This document shows, one piece after another, positions 21,699 through 33,641 of a stretch of DNA of 64,000 nt. This stretch comes from Puccinellia tenuiflora (taxonomy: Eukaryota; Streptophyta; Magnoliopsida; Poales; Poaceae). The notes beneath the pieces are model-generated. The model had not been told where the DNA came from. It was given only the letters and a program-made list of their open reading frames with translations, and searched no databases. The position numbers and the translations under genes are program-made. Position 1 is the first letter of the stretch, and each line of letters starts with the position of its first letter. The stretch covers positions 757,011 to 821,010 of the forward strand of contig QRDG01000519.1 of the NCBI GenBank assembly GCA_012064385.1, given 5' to 3'.

Positions 21699-22668
21699 TG
21701 TCGCAATAGTGGAACATGGGGTTCCCCTGATGCGGTCAAAGTGGGTCCATCGCACATGGGCCCACCAAGGAGGCACTCAAGGCCAACGCACAAGACTGGC
21801 AGATGGCCCCCCATCTGCCCCACGGCGTCCCGACGCGCGCGGCATCGACAACCAAGGCAAGGACACGAGGACCCTCCAGGGCCCCCTTGACCCGGAAGCA
21901 GGCATGGAGGTCCTGGGACCCCGACGCCCGGCAGGAGGCCAGGCTCAACCCCGGGAACCCACCTCCAGTGCGCAAAGAGGATAAGCTTGCCATCCCTAGC
22001 TGGAGGCTCCTAGAAGACTTGGGCGCCAAGAAGATGGAGGCGCCAAAGGGGGGCAGAGGCGGAAATGTTGTCAGCCTCTGTCCGCCCTCCCTGGAAAAGG
22101 TGGGCGACCTCACCTACCCCTTCTGAGAAGAATACTTGGATGAGAGGAGGCCACGTCGCCTCATAAGGAGAACCCGGAGGGGTTTTCCCACCAAAACCCT
22201 TCCTGCCCCAAGGGTGCACCTGTGGTATCCCCTTAGCCTATAAAAGGAGGACCGAGGCACCCAGGCGGAAGGGGACAAGTTCCAGGAGGATTTCCAGAGA
22301 GTCGGAGGCTAGGCTAGATAGCGCACAAGACGAAGAGTAGCATAGGTGAGAGGTGATCTCCTCCGGGCCTGGATCTGCTCGTCTTCAACCTCTAGCCAGC
22401 ACCTACTGGGTTCTCACCCGCGACCACCATTGTAAAGCTACACCATGATACACCTCTCAATCCAGACATGCAGGAGTAGGGCTGTTAGCCTCCGGGTGGC
22501 CCGAACCTGGGTAAACTCCTTGTGTCTCTGTGATGCTTGCTAGTACGTAGATCTCGAGCGTAGACGAAGCCCCCGGGCGGAAGATGTTCTTCAGCCTCCT
22601 TCGCGCCCCATACCGAATATAAAAAGGGGGTATCCTTTATCCCGGTGTCTGTGATCCAAGACATGACA
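21699..22668 (+). mobile_element. 5' LTR of Tat element B
   Basis: The LTR is about 970 bp, starting TGTCGCAATAG where homology to the Copia LTR breaks and ending CATGACA before the primer site. It has a TATA box at 22239-22245 and GAACCTGGGTAAA at 22503-22515. The start could be two bases earlier. Confidence 0.8.
22239..22245 (+). promoter_or_regulatory. TATA box of Tat element B
   Basis: CCTATAAAAGGAGG lies about two thirds into the LTR, in the expected orientation. Confidence 0.65.
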
Positions 22669-22670
22669 TC

Positions 22671-22690
22671 TGGCGCGCCAGGTAGGGGGC
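22671..22690 (+). other. Primer binding site of Tat element B
   Basis: TGGCGCGCCAGGTAGGGGGC lies two bases after the LTR end, a form common in grass Tat-lineage elements. Confidence 0.8.
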
Positions 22691-22802
22691 GCAAGTGCTA
22701 ATTTCTTCTTCATCGGCTTCGTGTTCTTCATCGAGATCTTCCTCAAGTTCTTCATCGGCTTCAAGATCTTCGAGGAGATCTGCGTCAAGTTCTTCGTCGA
22801 CC

Positions 22803-24550
22803 ATGGCGCCAAAGAAGAGGCCTGACGCCCAGACGTCCAAGGCGGCCTCCCCTACGTGCTCTCAGGCTACCGGCGAGCGTCGCGCTGCTGCGGCAAACCG
22901 GGCTTCTCCTCCTCCACCTCCGGAGAAGGACGCTCTGGGCAGGGCAGGCGGCCCAACCCGGAGCGGCAAAGATGGTGGCGCGGAGAAGAGCATGGGCGGC
23001 AACATCGGCAAGGACCTCTCTGTCGGTGAAAAGAGAGAGGGTGCCCGCGCTGGCAAGGGTCAGCAGGTCACCAAGAGCAAGTCCTGCACTCTACTCTCGG
23101 ACGACGTGTAGGCCCGCCACGACGCCCTCATCACCGCCAAGGCTCTGATCCAGTGTCCACCCAGCACCGACAACCCCAAGGTCTACCAGGAGTGGCGGAC
23201 CCATGTGGAGGAACTCCTCCACTTCGCCGACGGCGGTCCCAGGTGTGAGCCCGTTCACTTCCCCACCGTCGACAGCCCCAGAGCCAAGGGAGCAGAGGCG
23301 CGGGAACCCCGGGACCCTTCTCGGGGAGATCGCCCAGGTGAAGCCGTGCCTCCTCAAGCAAACCCTCCTGCGGCGGGTTGGGCAAACCGCAACAGCGGCC
23401 CGGCCATCTCCATTGGTTCATCCTCCACGCGCAACCTGGATCTGCGCAACGACGTCAACAACCGTCTCCACGAGGATGAACGCACCCGCATCGAACGTCG
23501 TCGAGAGCGCCATCGACGGGAAGATCGGGATGACGACATCGCCGAGGGCTACCTCGCCCTCTTCCCTGAGTTTCGTCAGGCCACCTGGCCCAAGAAGTTC
23601 AAGATCGACGTCCTCCGCTACGATGGCACTACCAACCCTCGAGACTTCCTGCAGCTATACTCGCTGGCTGCGGTGGTCGCCGGGGCCGACGAGGTCATGA
23701 TGGCCAACTAGTTCCCATTGGCCCTGAAGGGAGACGCTCAGTCATGGCTCCTCAACCTCCCCAAGTGCTCCATCCGATCCTGGTGGGCACTAAAGGAGGC
23801 ATTCCTGGGGGTTTTCCAGGGCGGCTACCAGCGCCCAGGAGTTCCCAGCGACCTGCACGACTTCAAGCAGCTTCCGGGTGAAACTCTCCGCAAGTTCATC
23901 CAATGCTGCACCCAGAAGATGAACACCATCCCAAGCATCAAGCAGGAGCTAGTGATTCAGTCCTTTCACGCCAACGTTCGGCATACCCGGATGCGCGAGA
24001 AGTTGAGCACTCATCGCATTGAGACTACCCGCGAGCTATGGGAGCTCGTGGACCGCTGCGCCGTGCAGAAGATGGGGTCAGAATCCCCGGGGAGGAGGAA
24101 CCCGAGGACAAGGCCACCCCCGCCAAGATCAAGAAGTGGGACCCCGGTCCCGACAAGCGCGTCTTCCTCACCGAGCCTCTCCCCAAGAAGGTCAAGCCAG
24201 CCTTGACTTCTGAGGGCGATGAAGATCCATGGTGCCATGTCCACGCCGACGGCAATCACCTGCTCAAGGACTGCCGCCAAGTAAACGGCCTCGCTGCGCG
24301 CACGTAACGTCAAGGAGGCGGGACCGGCCCAGGTGCTTGCTACAGCTGCGGACTCCACGGGGACTACTCCCGGAACTGTCCCACAGGTCGCCAAGGCGGT
24401 GACGGCCGGGGATGGGGGCATGGTGGAGGACGCGGAGGCCGTGGCGGAGGGCGCGGTGGCCAAGGCGGACGTGGGCCAAACAATGCGGAGTTCGCCTACA
24501 ACGGGGACGCTCCGGCTCCTCAGGGCGCCGGCCTCGGGCAATTCCAAATA
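22803..24550 (+). pseudogene. Tat-type gag pseudogene
   Basis: The frame starts MAPKKRPD at 22803. It runs through a basic, low-complexity N-terminus and an Arg/Glu-rich segment into the gag core (KKFKIDVLRYDGTTNPRDFL, then LKGDAQSWLLNLP). In-frame TAG stops lie at 23109-23111 and 23709-23711. A frameshift falls near 24060-24090 and a TAA at 24305-24307. The zinc knuckle at 24338-24379 reads CYSCGLHGDYSRNC: the histidine expected at position 9 is aspartate, so zinc binding should be lost. Gag would package the element's RNA. This copy cannot make it. Confidence 0.88.
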
Positions 24551-24554
24551 GTCA

Positions 24555-27500
24555 ATGCATCGTCGGGTGCATTCACGGGGGAGCCTCCCTGCCTCCCTCC
24601 AACAACACCGGCAAGAGACTCGTCCGGGAGCTGAACGCGGTCGCCCCGGCGCCGTTAAAGCCTCCTTCGACCCAGAAGATCACCCTGACAACACCGTCGG
24701 GGTAGGGACACTGCCCCTAGTCGTGTCGCCCATCATCCACAACTTCAAGGTCACTAAGATGCTGGTCGACGGAGGCTCCAGCCTCAACTTGCTGAGGGCA
24801 AAGGTCCTGGCCACTTTGCAAATCCCTTTCTCCCGCCTGCAAGACACCGGCGTGTTCCAAGGCGTGAACGGGAGTATCACACGGCCTCTGGGGAAGATCT
24901 CTCTTCCGGTCATGTTTGGTGGCTCCGAGAACTTCTACACCGAGGAGTTCGTCTTCGACATCGCCGACACGCCGCTCCCCTACAACGGCATACTCGGCCG
25001 ACCCGCGCTGGCCAAGTTCATGGCCGTCTCCCATTTCGCCTACAACATGATGAAAATCCTGGCGGCTTGGGGTGTGATCAGGATCAAGGCCGACATCGAC
25101 GACGCCATCTACTACGTCTAGAGACTGAACCAGATGGTGGCCGCAACGGCGGACACCCGACAAGACATGCAAGACGCTGGTGCTGATGCTGCTCTCGGGG
25201 GCGGAGGGGACCCCGGGAGCTCGGCACCCATGGCCCCCAAGAGGGCGCCATTCCACGGCGACCCGCAGATGACCAAGAAGGTGGCACTCACGAGTGACGA
25301 CTCTCGCACCATCACCATCGGTGCCCACCTCATCGACAAATAGGAAAGCGCGCTCGTCGCCTTCCTTCAGGAAAATTCTGATGTCTTCGCATGGGAAGCG
25401 TCAGGTTTACCTGTTGTACCAAGGGAGGTGATCGAGTACAAGCTGGCGGTGAACACGGACACCCGCCCCGTGAAGCAAGTTCTGCGGAAGCAGAGCAAGC
25501 AAAAGTTGGAGTTCATCGTCTCCGAAACCGACAAGCTACTGGAAGCTGGTGTCATCAAGGTGGTGCCTCATCCCACCTGGGTAGCCAACCCAGTGTTGGT
25601 GCCAAAGCCGAATTCCTACAAGCTGCGACTCTGCGTCGACTTCATAGACTTGAACAAGGCCTGCCCCAAGGACCCGTTCCCTCTGCCGCGCATCGATCAG
25701 ATCGTGGACTCCACAGCCGGTTGCGAGTCACTGTGTTTCCTGGATGCCTTCTCGGGGTACCACCAGATCCTGATGGCGGTCGAGGACCAGGAGAAGACGA
25801 CTTTCATTACCCCAAGGGCTGCTACCGCTACACCCGGATGCCTTTCGGCCTCCGGAACGCTGGCGCTACCTTCCAGCGCGCGATGCAAGCGTGCCTTGGG
25901 ACCCAGCTGGGCCGCAACGTTGAAGGCTACATCGACCACATCGTAGTCAAGACAAGGTTCCAGGACTCCCTTGTCCAGGACCTGCACGAGACTTTCGACA
26001 ACCTCCGCCGGGTCAACTTCAAGCTCAACCCCAACAAGTGCGTGTTCGGGGTCCCATCCGGCAAGCTGTTGGGTTTCCTGATCTCCCACCGGGAGATTGA
26101 GGCGAACCCTGACAAGATCAAGGCCATCGAATGAATGGAAGCGCCCCGGCGAGTCAAGGACGTGCAGCGCTTCAACGGGTGCATCACTGCACTCAGGCGC
26201 TTCATCTCAAGGCTTGGAGAGCAGGCTTTGCCGTTCTTCAAGTTGCTCAAGAAATCGGGCCCCGTGGAGTGGAACCCCGAGGCTGAGGAAGGTCTCCAAT
26301 CACTCAAGAGCTACCTCGCCTCGCCACCCGTCCTCGTGGCCCCAATGGAGAATGAGCCCCTACTGCTGTACATCGCGGCCACTAACCAAGTTATCAGCGC
26401 CGTGCTGGTGGCCGAGCGCGACGCGTCTCCAACGAAGCCAAACAAGGGCAAGCGTCCCGGGGACCCATTCCCAGGGCAGCCAAGCAAGAAGGGGCGGCCA
26501 GGTGTTCAGGGGTTCGAAGATCCCAGCACCCCGCCCCCTCCCGTCATCGTCGAGCCACACGTTGTGGACGAAGGAATACACTCCAAGGCGACGCAGCCGG
26601 AGGCTACTCCGACAACACCCCGGAGTGCCAAGGACGTAGAGGACGTCGAACCCGCCAAAGGATCGGCGACCCACAAGGTGCAGCACCCGGTCTACTTCTT
26701 CAGCTCAATGTTGTGCGACGCCCTGGAGCGGTATCCCATGATGCAGAAGCTACTGCTAGCGATCCTTATCGCCTCCCGCAAGATGAGGCCATACTTCGAG
26801 GGGCACCCAATCACAGTGGTGTCCAAGTACAACCTAAGGAGTCCTCTAGAGAACCCGCTGGCCACCGGACGCATCTCGGCGTGGGCCATGGAACTCCAGG
26901 GCTTCGGGCTCAAGTTCGAGCACACGGACAACATCAAGAGCCAAGCACTGGCTGACTTCACAGCCGAGTGGACCGAGACGGCGATCAACAACCCGGAGGA
27001 GGAGACGAGCCTTCCCGGGAAGGAGGATCCTGACACCTGGACCATGCACTTTGACGGCTCCTACACCAAGGGGCAAGGAGATGCCGGGTTCGTCCTCACT
27101 TCACCAACCGGTGAGCGCTTGAAGTACGTCGTCCAAATGCACTACCAAGGAAACATCTCCAACAACACGATGGCGTACGAAGGTCTGCTCACGGGACTTC
27201 GTGCTGCCATCGGCCTCGGCATCGGCAAGATCATCATCAAGGGTGACTCTCAGCTAGTCATCAAGCAATTCAACAAAGAGTACGCCTGTCCTCAGATGGA
27301 GCCGTACGTCGAAGAAGTGTGAAAACTTCAGCGGCGCTTCAGTAGCTTCAGAGCTGCTTACGTTCTGCGGGAGGAAAACACATCTGCGGATGAGCTATCA
27401 CAACTGGCGTCCAAGAGAGAACCGGTACCTCCCGGGATCTACATCGAGGTGCTCAAGCAGCCTTCAGTCTCTCCCGAGAGGCTGAAGCCAAGCTCTTCAG

Positions 27501-27963
27501 CGACAATGGAGGCTGGCAACCCTTCTACACCAACAACACGGGTAGCCAGCCCGGAAGCACAAGACCCGGCAGTGCCCGCGGCCGAAGAAGCTATGCTTCC
27601 TTCTGGCCAGGAGGTACTGCTGGTGGAACGGACCCACCCACCCTGGGCCCAGGACATCATCAAGTACATGGTTGAACACACCCTCCCGGAGGATGACCAC
27701 AAAGCCGAGCAAGTGGCCCGTCGGGCAAAGCTCTACGTCCTAATCGACGGCGAGCTCTACCGGCAGCATGAAAACGGAGTCAAGCTTCGGTGCATATCGC
27801 AAGAACAAGGCCGAGAACTACTGAGGGACATACACGAGGGGATATGCTCAAGTCATGTGGCTTCAAGATCGTTGGCGGGGAAGGTTTTCCGCCAATGGTT
27901 CTACTGGCCAGCGGTACTTCATGACGCGGAGCAGCTAGTCAAGACCTGTGAAGCTTGCCAGTG
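24555..27963 (+). pseudogene. Tat-type pol pseudogene (protease, RT, RNase H, second RNase H, integrase N-terminus)
   Basis: Protease: LVDGGSSLNLL around 24762 with YNGILGRPAL downstream. Stops at 25119-25121 and near 25341. RT: KLRLCVDFIDLNKACPKD and CFLDAFSGYHQI near 25620-25760, then a frameshift near 25815. The catalytic YxDD box reads YIDH (25928-25939), so the second catalytic aspartate is histidine. A stop near 26132 precedes RNase H (YFFSSMLCDALERYPMMQK). The extra RNase H that marks the Tat lineage (27040-27300) keeps FDGS, YEGLL and KGDSQLV with its acidic residues. A TGA near 27320 follows. The integrase HHCC domain is complete: His 27833 and 27854, Cys 27947 and 27956. The DDE core is absent because the element ends here. 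Confidence 0.9.
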
Positions 27964-29100
27964 TGAACAAATTACAGTTGGGCAGTTGACAGAATTGTGA
28001 CACAAACTTAATATAGCTATGCTATAGAGAATTCATATGTGGCATTCATGTAGGCATCACGTCAAACATACATAGACCATTATCCAACTGTATCTATAAC
28101 TATAAATCCACCTAGGGATCGCTATCGATCCTGTCACCCATCGGTATTATGTTGCAAGCAACCGACAATTGCATTAAGCATAGTACATGATGTAAGCAAT
28201 GTTCATGATCACGAAGACATGAACGTCGCTGTTTTACCCCTAGTAGCAACATGACACCCTCGTCCTTACATGTTTCTGTCACTCGAGCACAGGCATGAAC
28301 CTACCATCTAGCATAAATACTCCCTCTTGGAGATACAAACAATCACTTGGCCAAAGTAACCACTAACATCGGAGAGCATGCAAGAGCATAAATAACACAT
28401 AAAGATATCATGAATAATCTAATCATAACTTCACAATTCATCGGATCCCAACAAACATAACATGTAGCATTACATAATATTGATCTCGATCATGTAGGGC
28501 AGCTCACGAGATCATAAGCATCAAAGCACAAAGAAAGAGACACCATATAGCTACTACTATGGACCCATAGTCCAACGGGGACTACTCACGCATCATCCTG
28601 GTTGTGGCCATGTCGATGAAGAGCCCTCCAGGATCAATCTCCCCTCCGGAAGGGTGCCGGAAGAGCTTCAGAACCCTCCCGAATTACGGTTGAAGATGGA
28701 GGCAGCTTCGGGAGCATTTCCGTGGAAAATAATCGTCGCCATTTGCGTTTTAGGGTTAATGGGAATTAATAGGCGTCGGAGGGGGCCGGTGGGGACTCCC
28801 AAGCGCAAGGGCGGGTCCCGCCCGTGGGTGGGCCCTAGGTCACGGCTACAGGCCACACCATCTTTGTTTTGTTCTAAAAATAATTCCCGTAAAGTTTCGT
28901 CCAATTCTGAGGAGTTTTCCTGAAAAAGATTTTGTGAAATACAAAACAACAGAAAACAGGGAACTGGCACTGGGCATCTTTTCAATAGGTTAGTATAATA
29001 AAATGCCCCAAAATCACAAGTGAACATGGTAGAAACATGTGATAATGATATAAAACAAGCATAGACCAATCAAAATTAAAGATACGTTTGACACGTATCA
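27964..29100 (-). mobile_element. 3' LTR (truncated) of Athila element B
   Basis: On the minus strand it starts TGATACGTGTCAAACG at 29100, preceded by a purine-rich AAACTTGGGGATGC. It aligns with 13945-15129 of element A but lacks the last 425 bp or so. That end joins directly to the Tat integrase, so the edge is a deletion or recombination junction, not a clean insertion. Confidence 0.85.
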
Positions 29101-29367
29101 GCATCCCCAAGTTTAACTCTTACTCGTCCTCGAGTAGGTAAGTGATAAATAAATAATTTTTGATGGGACATGCTACCAACATAATCTTGATCAAGATAGT
29201 AATGCAAAGCACATGAAGTGAATAAAGTGATCCAAAACAATTGTATATAGTTGACATTAAGCAAACAATGATTAACACATACTAGCTATCAATGTTAGAA
29301 ACTTTTCATGAATAAGTGTGTTGGAGACATGAAACCATACATAAGGTTTAGAAAGAAGAATTGTAAT
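29101..29367 (-). mobile_element. Athila element B interior, 3' end
   Basis: Non-coding interior starts at the polypurine tract (29101-29114) and is interrupted at 29368 by the CACTA element. It resumes at 45821. Confidence 0.8.
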
Positions 29368-29570
29368 CACTAGTAGAGAACGGGGCATTTATCCCCGCTC
29401 GTGAGGGCCTCTAGTCCCGGATCTGCACCCGGGACTGCGTAATTGGGACTAGAGGCCCCCCTCTAGTCCCGGTTCAGTTACGACCCGGGACAAAAGGCCA
29501 TCGCTACCAGAGCGCGTGGTCGAGAACCTTTAGTCTCGGTTCGTAATACGACCCGGGACTAGATATGTCC
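29368..29570. repeat. CACTA left subterminal repeats
   Basis: There are several direct and inverted copies of CTAGTCCCGG and CGGGACTAG, the arrangement bound by the accessory protein in En/Spm-type elements (binding inferred). Confidence 0.8.
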
Positions 29571-29605
29571 CCACCTGGCAGCCCGTCTATTCAATTACAT
29601 GGAGA

Positions 29606-32600
29606 TCATGCGTTCAAATTGTATTTTCCCTTTGGGTCTATGACATTCTCCATAAAAAATCCCGCAATTTCCTCTTGAAGTGCTTGAAAGCGCTCCTTTG
29701 ATTGTAGTTTGCTCCACATTTCATCCAACTATAGAAGAAGGAGATCAATATGAATATCAATGACCATAACCAAAATTATGAATGACACTCAACACAATTG
29801 ATGCTAATAAAATAAAATTGTGAATATATTTGTTCGCGTACTTCTAAAAATTTCACCGGATTCCGCTCACTAACCTCCCCGCGAATCCACTCGCAAACGA
29901 AGTATCCACACAAATGGGTCCTCTCTGGCTGCCTCTCGCACTTTAAGAGAATAGAATTCAATCAAATAATAATCAAGCATGATATAATGATATTGAAATT
30001 ATAATTAAAGAGATGCGCGGACCTAGCTCATACTACTTACCTTGACTGCATGAAAACTAAGCTCCTTTTTAAATTCACCCTGTGTCCTCTTGATGAAAAG
30101 TTTCCAAATCCTGCCAGGAAAAAAAATGAATAAATGAGTTATTAGTTACTTGATATCTCAGGAAATGAACAAAAGAGACCGATATAGTGCGTAATGATTG
30201 AAATTACCTTTGGAGCACATCTATAATGCTTTTGTAGTACTTCGCTTCGTTGTTCTTCGCATCGTCTTTCGCCAATGAGTCGTAGATTTCAGCTCTTCCA
30301 GCGTCAACTTCAATGATTAGCCGAATGTAATGGAAGCTGCGCATGTCTATATACGTGAGTAACTCATCAGTTACACTTAACATCGAGTAAGCAAAAATTA
30401 TTCATTACAAGACAGTAACACTCTTACTTGAAGTTGTAAAGAAACAATATCCTATTTTTGTAATGTTGCTTTTTTATGAACCTTAGCAAGTTGGCCTCCG
30501 TTTCCTTGGGGAAGTCCACCAGCAATTTTTCATTAATTCGTTTTGGGTCACGAACCCAATGTCGAAGATTCCTTTTCGGTCACATTCATCACTCCTCATT
30601 CTGCATAATAGCGTAGTGGGTATAATTACAGGCAATGAACGAGCTGAGCTAGAGACTTTATTATAGAAATAAATGAATTGAATCACTTAGAGACAATAGG
30701 TACTGACAAGACTCAAATTGAGGGACTCAAGCTTGTATAACATATAGAGTTCTTCAAAATAAATTGGTACCTGGTCTTCACCTATGTAATGCTACTTTGT
30801 AACTTTCACAATGATCATTATTCGATCTTCCTTTGTGACTTGCTAGTACCAGTCATGCAGTTTTCGCATTTGTGTTGGTAGAAGCTTGATCTGATCAGGT
30901 GGCACCAGAGACTTCCCGTGCTCCCATTTCCATGAGTCTTCTTCCAACAAGGGGATTTCTTGGCCTTACTGAGCCGCCGGCGCTGTGCATTGCGTAGTTT
31001 GCAGTTGAGAAAGAGTAATATCAGCTTCCGCAGCAAATTGCGCAGCTTGAGTGGGGAGATTGACCGTTTTGCCTATTCTCCGAGCTGGGCAACATCTCTT
31101 TTCCCGCTGGCACTACTACTTCTCGTCGTGGTGGAGCTAGCTGGTTTCCTCAAACAGCGTAAATAGTCATCTCGCTTAGTTATCTCAAATTGCGATGGCT
31201 GCTCAATAAAGTTCTTAGCCCACTTTTTGCTTTTCGCATGAAATTTTTGCTTTGGCTCGGGCTTTTTCGGTGCTAAGTGTCTTTTCACATCGACATCCAT
31301 GATCATGGCGTTTTCGTCAATAGTCCGGTCGTAAGCTCGGACGGGAGGAGCCGGCGGTACTCTTGGGAGGGGCTCCTATCGGGGTCCGCGTCGGTTATCC
31401 ATTGACGAAGCGGTGCGCTTCCCCTTTTGGCCCTGAGCCTTAGTGGGCGGAGGCGGCGAAGTCGGCTGAGGAGTCGGCTGATGTGGCAGCGGAGATCAAG
31501 ATGGACTCGTGTTGTGGTGGTCGTCCCTCTCGTCATCATGTGGACTTGGAGGTGGGGAATCGCGACTCGGAGGAGACGGTGGTTGCCTTGGCGCTGAGCC
31601 TGGAAGCACGATGTATTTCTTGCGCCATAGAATGATACCACCCCCGACGTCTCCCAGTGTCCTCTCATAATTAGCTCCAGGGATTTCAATCTCAAGTGAT
31701 TCATATCCCGGTATAACTTTATCCACGCTGACACGACCATAGCCATCTGGAATCGCATTGCAACGCCACAGTGCTGTAGATTCACAAGTTAAAGCATAGC
31801 CGTCCGCCACCTTGAAAGATAAGTTCATCACTCCCACATGTAGCTCACAACTTGCCTTCTCCGTGATATCATCCACGGGGTAGCGATCCATCAGTGCCTC
31901 ATCAGCACCCACCGCCGTGGAAGCCACGCTGCTTCTCCGCTGAGATGGGCCGCCTTGTTGACTATCTTGCTGCAGCTGATGAGGTGGCCCTTGCTCGCGC
32001 AATTCCTCTATTTCCTTCTGTTGGCGCGCTACCATGGCAAGTATTTGCTCATTCGCTTTTTCTAGGTTGTTTAACCGGTCTTCCTCCTCCTGCTCCTTCC
32101 TCTTCTTTGCTCTCGCTCGGCTTCTATAAGATTCACACTAGGTCCAAAGCCTCGTGTTCATCCTAGTTTTTCAGGATTCTCGAGGGCCTTTGTGAGCACG
32201 TCTTTCTCTCTGTCGGGAATAAACTTTCCCTTTTGAACCTCGTCGATCACTTCAACAATTGCTTTCTGGGGTACAGAAATTCCTTTTGTTTCATCATTTT
32301 TTAACTGCCCTGTTTCCATGTCATACTCCGCCCCATGATCAAGTACCCAATTTCTTGCCCTATGGGGCCAGGAATCTGTAGCTGGAATGATCTCTTTTTC
32401 GCGCATGGCAGCCTTAGTTTGATCCCACTTAGGCTCGGCAGTTCTGTAGCCACCTGTCCCCATCTTATGGTGATATATCTTTTTCTTTGCATTTTCCTTA
32501 TGCTTTTCCGACCTTTGCTTAGCTACTTCCGAATTCTTGTACTCCAAAAATGAGTCCCAGTGAGCCCGCTGCCTCTCTAGTGTGCTAGTGAAATCTGGAG

Positions 32601-33301
32601 CTTTCTTATCCTTGACATACACATGGTATAATCTGTTCTTGTACTTATTGAATTGTTCAGCCATCTTCTTAAGACCGAAATGCTTGACTGCGTCCCTTAT
32701 GGCTTTTGTCTTTACTTCATCATCATCAAAGACCGGTAGGGTGAAATGTGCAATGAGCTTCTCCCAAAGTATCTCCTTCGTTCTGTCGTTGACATAACTA
32801 ACTCCCTCTACCATTTTTGGCTTAACCCATTCCTAAACGCTGATCATGACGTTGTCCCTAACAACAACTCCGCATTGATGCACAAACTTATTTGCGTTCG
32901 TCTCGGGAAGCAACGGTTTGCCCTCTGGAGAGACGAGCTCAATTCGGAGATGCATATCTTTGTCCAACCCTTTCGCATGGCCTCGTTTACTTTTACCAGA
33001 TTGGGTCGATGCGGAGGTCTAAAATAAGAAACATTCGTTAATACATATATATACAAATCAATTATTGCATCTGATCACCAGAGGCTTAGTATACCTCGCC
33101 AGACTATGGATGTCCACCAAATTGGGAGTCGTCATCGCACTCGATGCTTATTTGTGCTTCATTTTCCAGCTCCATTCCCTAACCGGACTCGTTCAAAAAC
33201 TGTGAGCCGTCTTCTGCTCCATTATCTTCTGCTTGACCCTCGGGTTGTCGTATAAGGGCGAACATGTCCTCTTCATGGTGTCTGCTGTTGAAGTCATCCA
33301 T
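29606..33301 (-). pseudogene. CACTA TnpA-like / DUF8039 / Ulp1-protease fusion pseudogene
   Basis: On the minus strand, ATG at 33301 begins MDDFNSRHHEEDMFALIR. Exon 1 ends at 33095 (GGCGAG|GTATAC) and exon 2 starts at 33018. The En/Spm-type transposase-associated region (KNRLYHVYVKDKKAPDF, MGTGGYRTAEPKWDQ) lies at 32158-32814. A coiled coil and a DUF8039-like domain (GANYERTLGDVGGGIILWRK) follow at 31500-32035, then a Pro-rich part. The C-terminal Ulp1-type cysteine protease is spread over exons to about 29640. It keeps LCGYFVCEWIRGE, with the expected catalytic Cys, near 29900, and GFFMENVIDPKGKY before the stop at 29606-29608. Premature stops in exon 1 (two), near 32836 and near 32158, plus frameshifts, inactivate it. 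In related CACTA elements such proteins bind subterminal repeats; the role of the protease domain is unknown. Confidence 0.85.
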
Positions 33302-33372
33302 TGCTTAACTAATACAAAACAATGTTAGCATTAGCAGAATAATTCAAAGTAGGGAACATTATTTTCCTCACT

Positions 33373-33530
33373 TTAGAAGCCCCTAATGGAATTACATATG
33401 ATGTCGGAGTTATGGAGAAGATGAACAGAACAATCCTCAAGTCTGCATGGCCGGCATTTGTTCATGGCAATTAAATAGAAGAAAATTATTCTATGATGTT
33501 TCGATACCTTGGAAATGCCCGCTTGAAATT
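33373..33530 (+). pseudogene. Captured B3 DNA-binding-domain fragment, plus-strand copy
   Basis: The plus-strand frame reads LEAPNGITYDVGVMEKMN, then LKSAWPAFV, a TAA, then IEENYSMMFRYLGNARLKF. This order (KLEAP.G..Y.V, L..GW..FV, IEE.D...FRY.G) is that of the plant B3 domain, closest in feel to REM-type proteins. Only about 50 residues are present, with no start codon. It is a fragment of a cellular transcription-factor gene carried by the transposon. The identification rests on motif recognition. Confidence 0.75.
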
Positions 33531-33641
33531 TTCTTCTATTTGATTGGCTTGAACAAATGCCGGCCATGAAGACTTGAGGATTGTTATGTTCATCTTCTCC
33601 ATAACTCCGACATCATATGTAATTCCATTAGGGGCTTCTAA
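33373..33641. repeat. Long inverted repeat (hairpin) built from the B3 fragments
   Basis: The arms 33373-33488 and 33526-33641 are reverse complements with about six mismatches over 116 bp, separated by 37 nt. A transcript from either strand would fold into a long near-perfect stem. Confidence 0.92.

Larger units (their letters stand above)
21699..27963 (+). mobile_element. Tat-lineage Gypsy element B, truncated
   Basis: A 5' LTR is followed by primer site TGGCGCGCCAGGTAGGGGG, decayed gag, protease, RT, RNase H, a second (Tat-type) RNase H and the integrase zinc domain. The element then stops within a few bases of the CEAC zinc ligands, at a junction to a truncated Athila LTR. The integrase core and 3' LTR are missing. 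Confidence 0.88.

Noticed and set aside
21385..22219. Several 70-125-residue frames on both strands around the Tat LTR
   Set aside because: GC-rich LTR sequence without domains, crossing the Copia/Tat insertion boundary.
33373..33641. Interpretation of the inverted repeat as a MITE
   Set aside because: The arms are coding-like (B3 domain) rather than terminal repeats, there is no flanking target duplication, and the loop continues the B3 frame.
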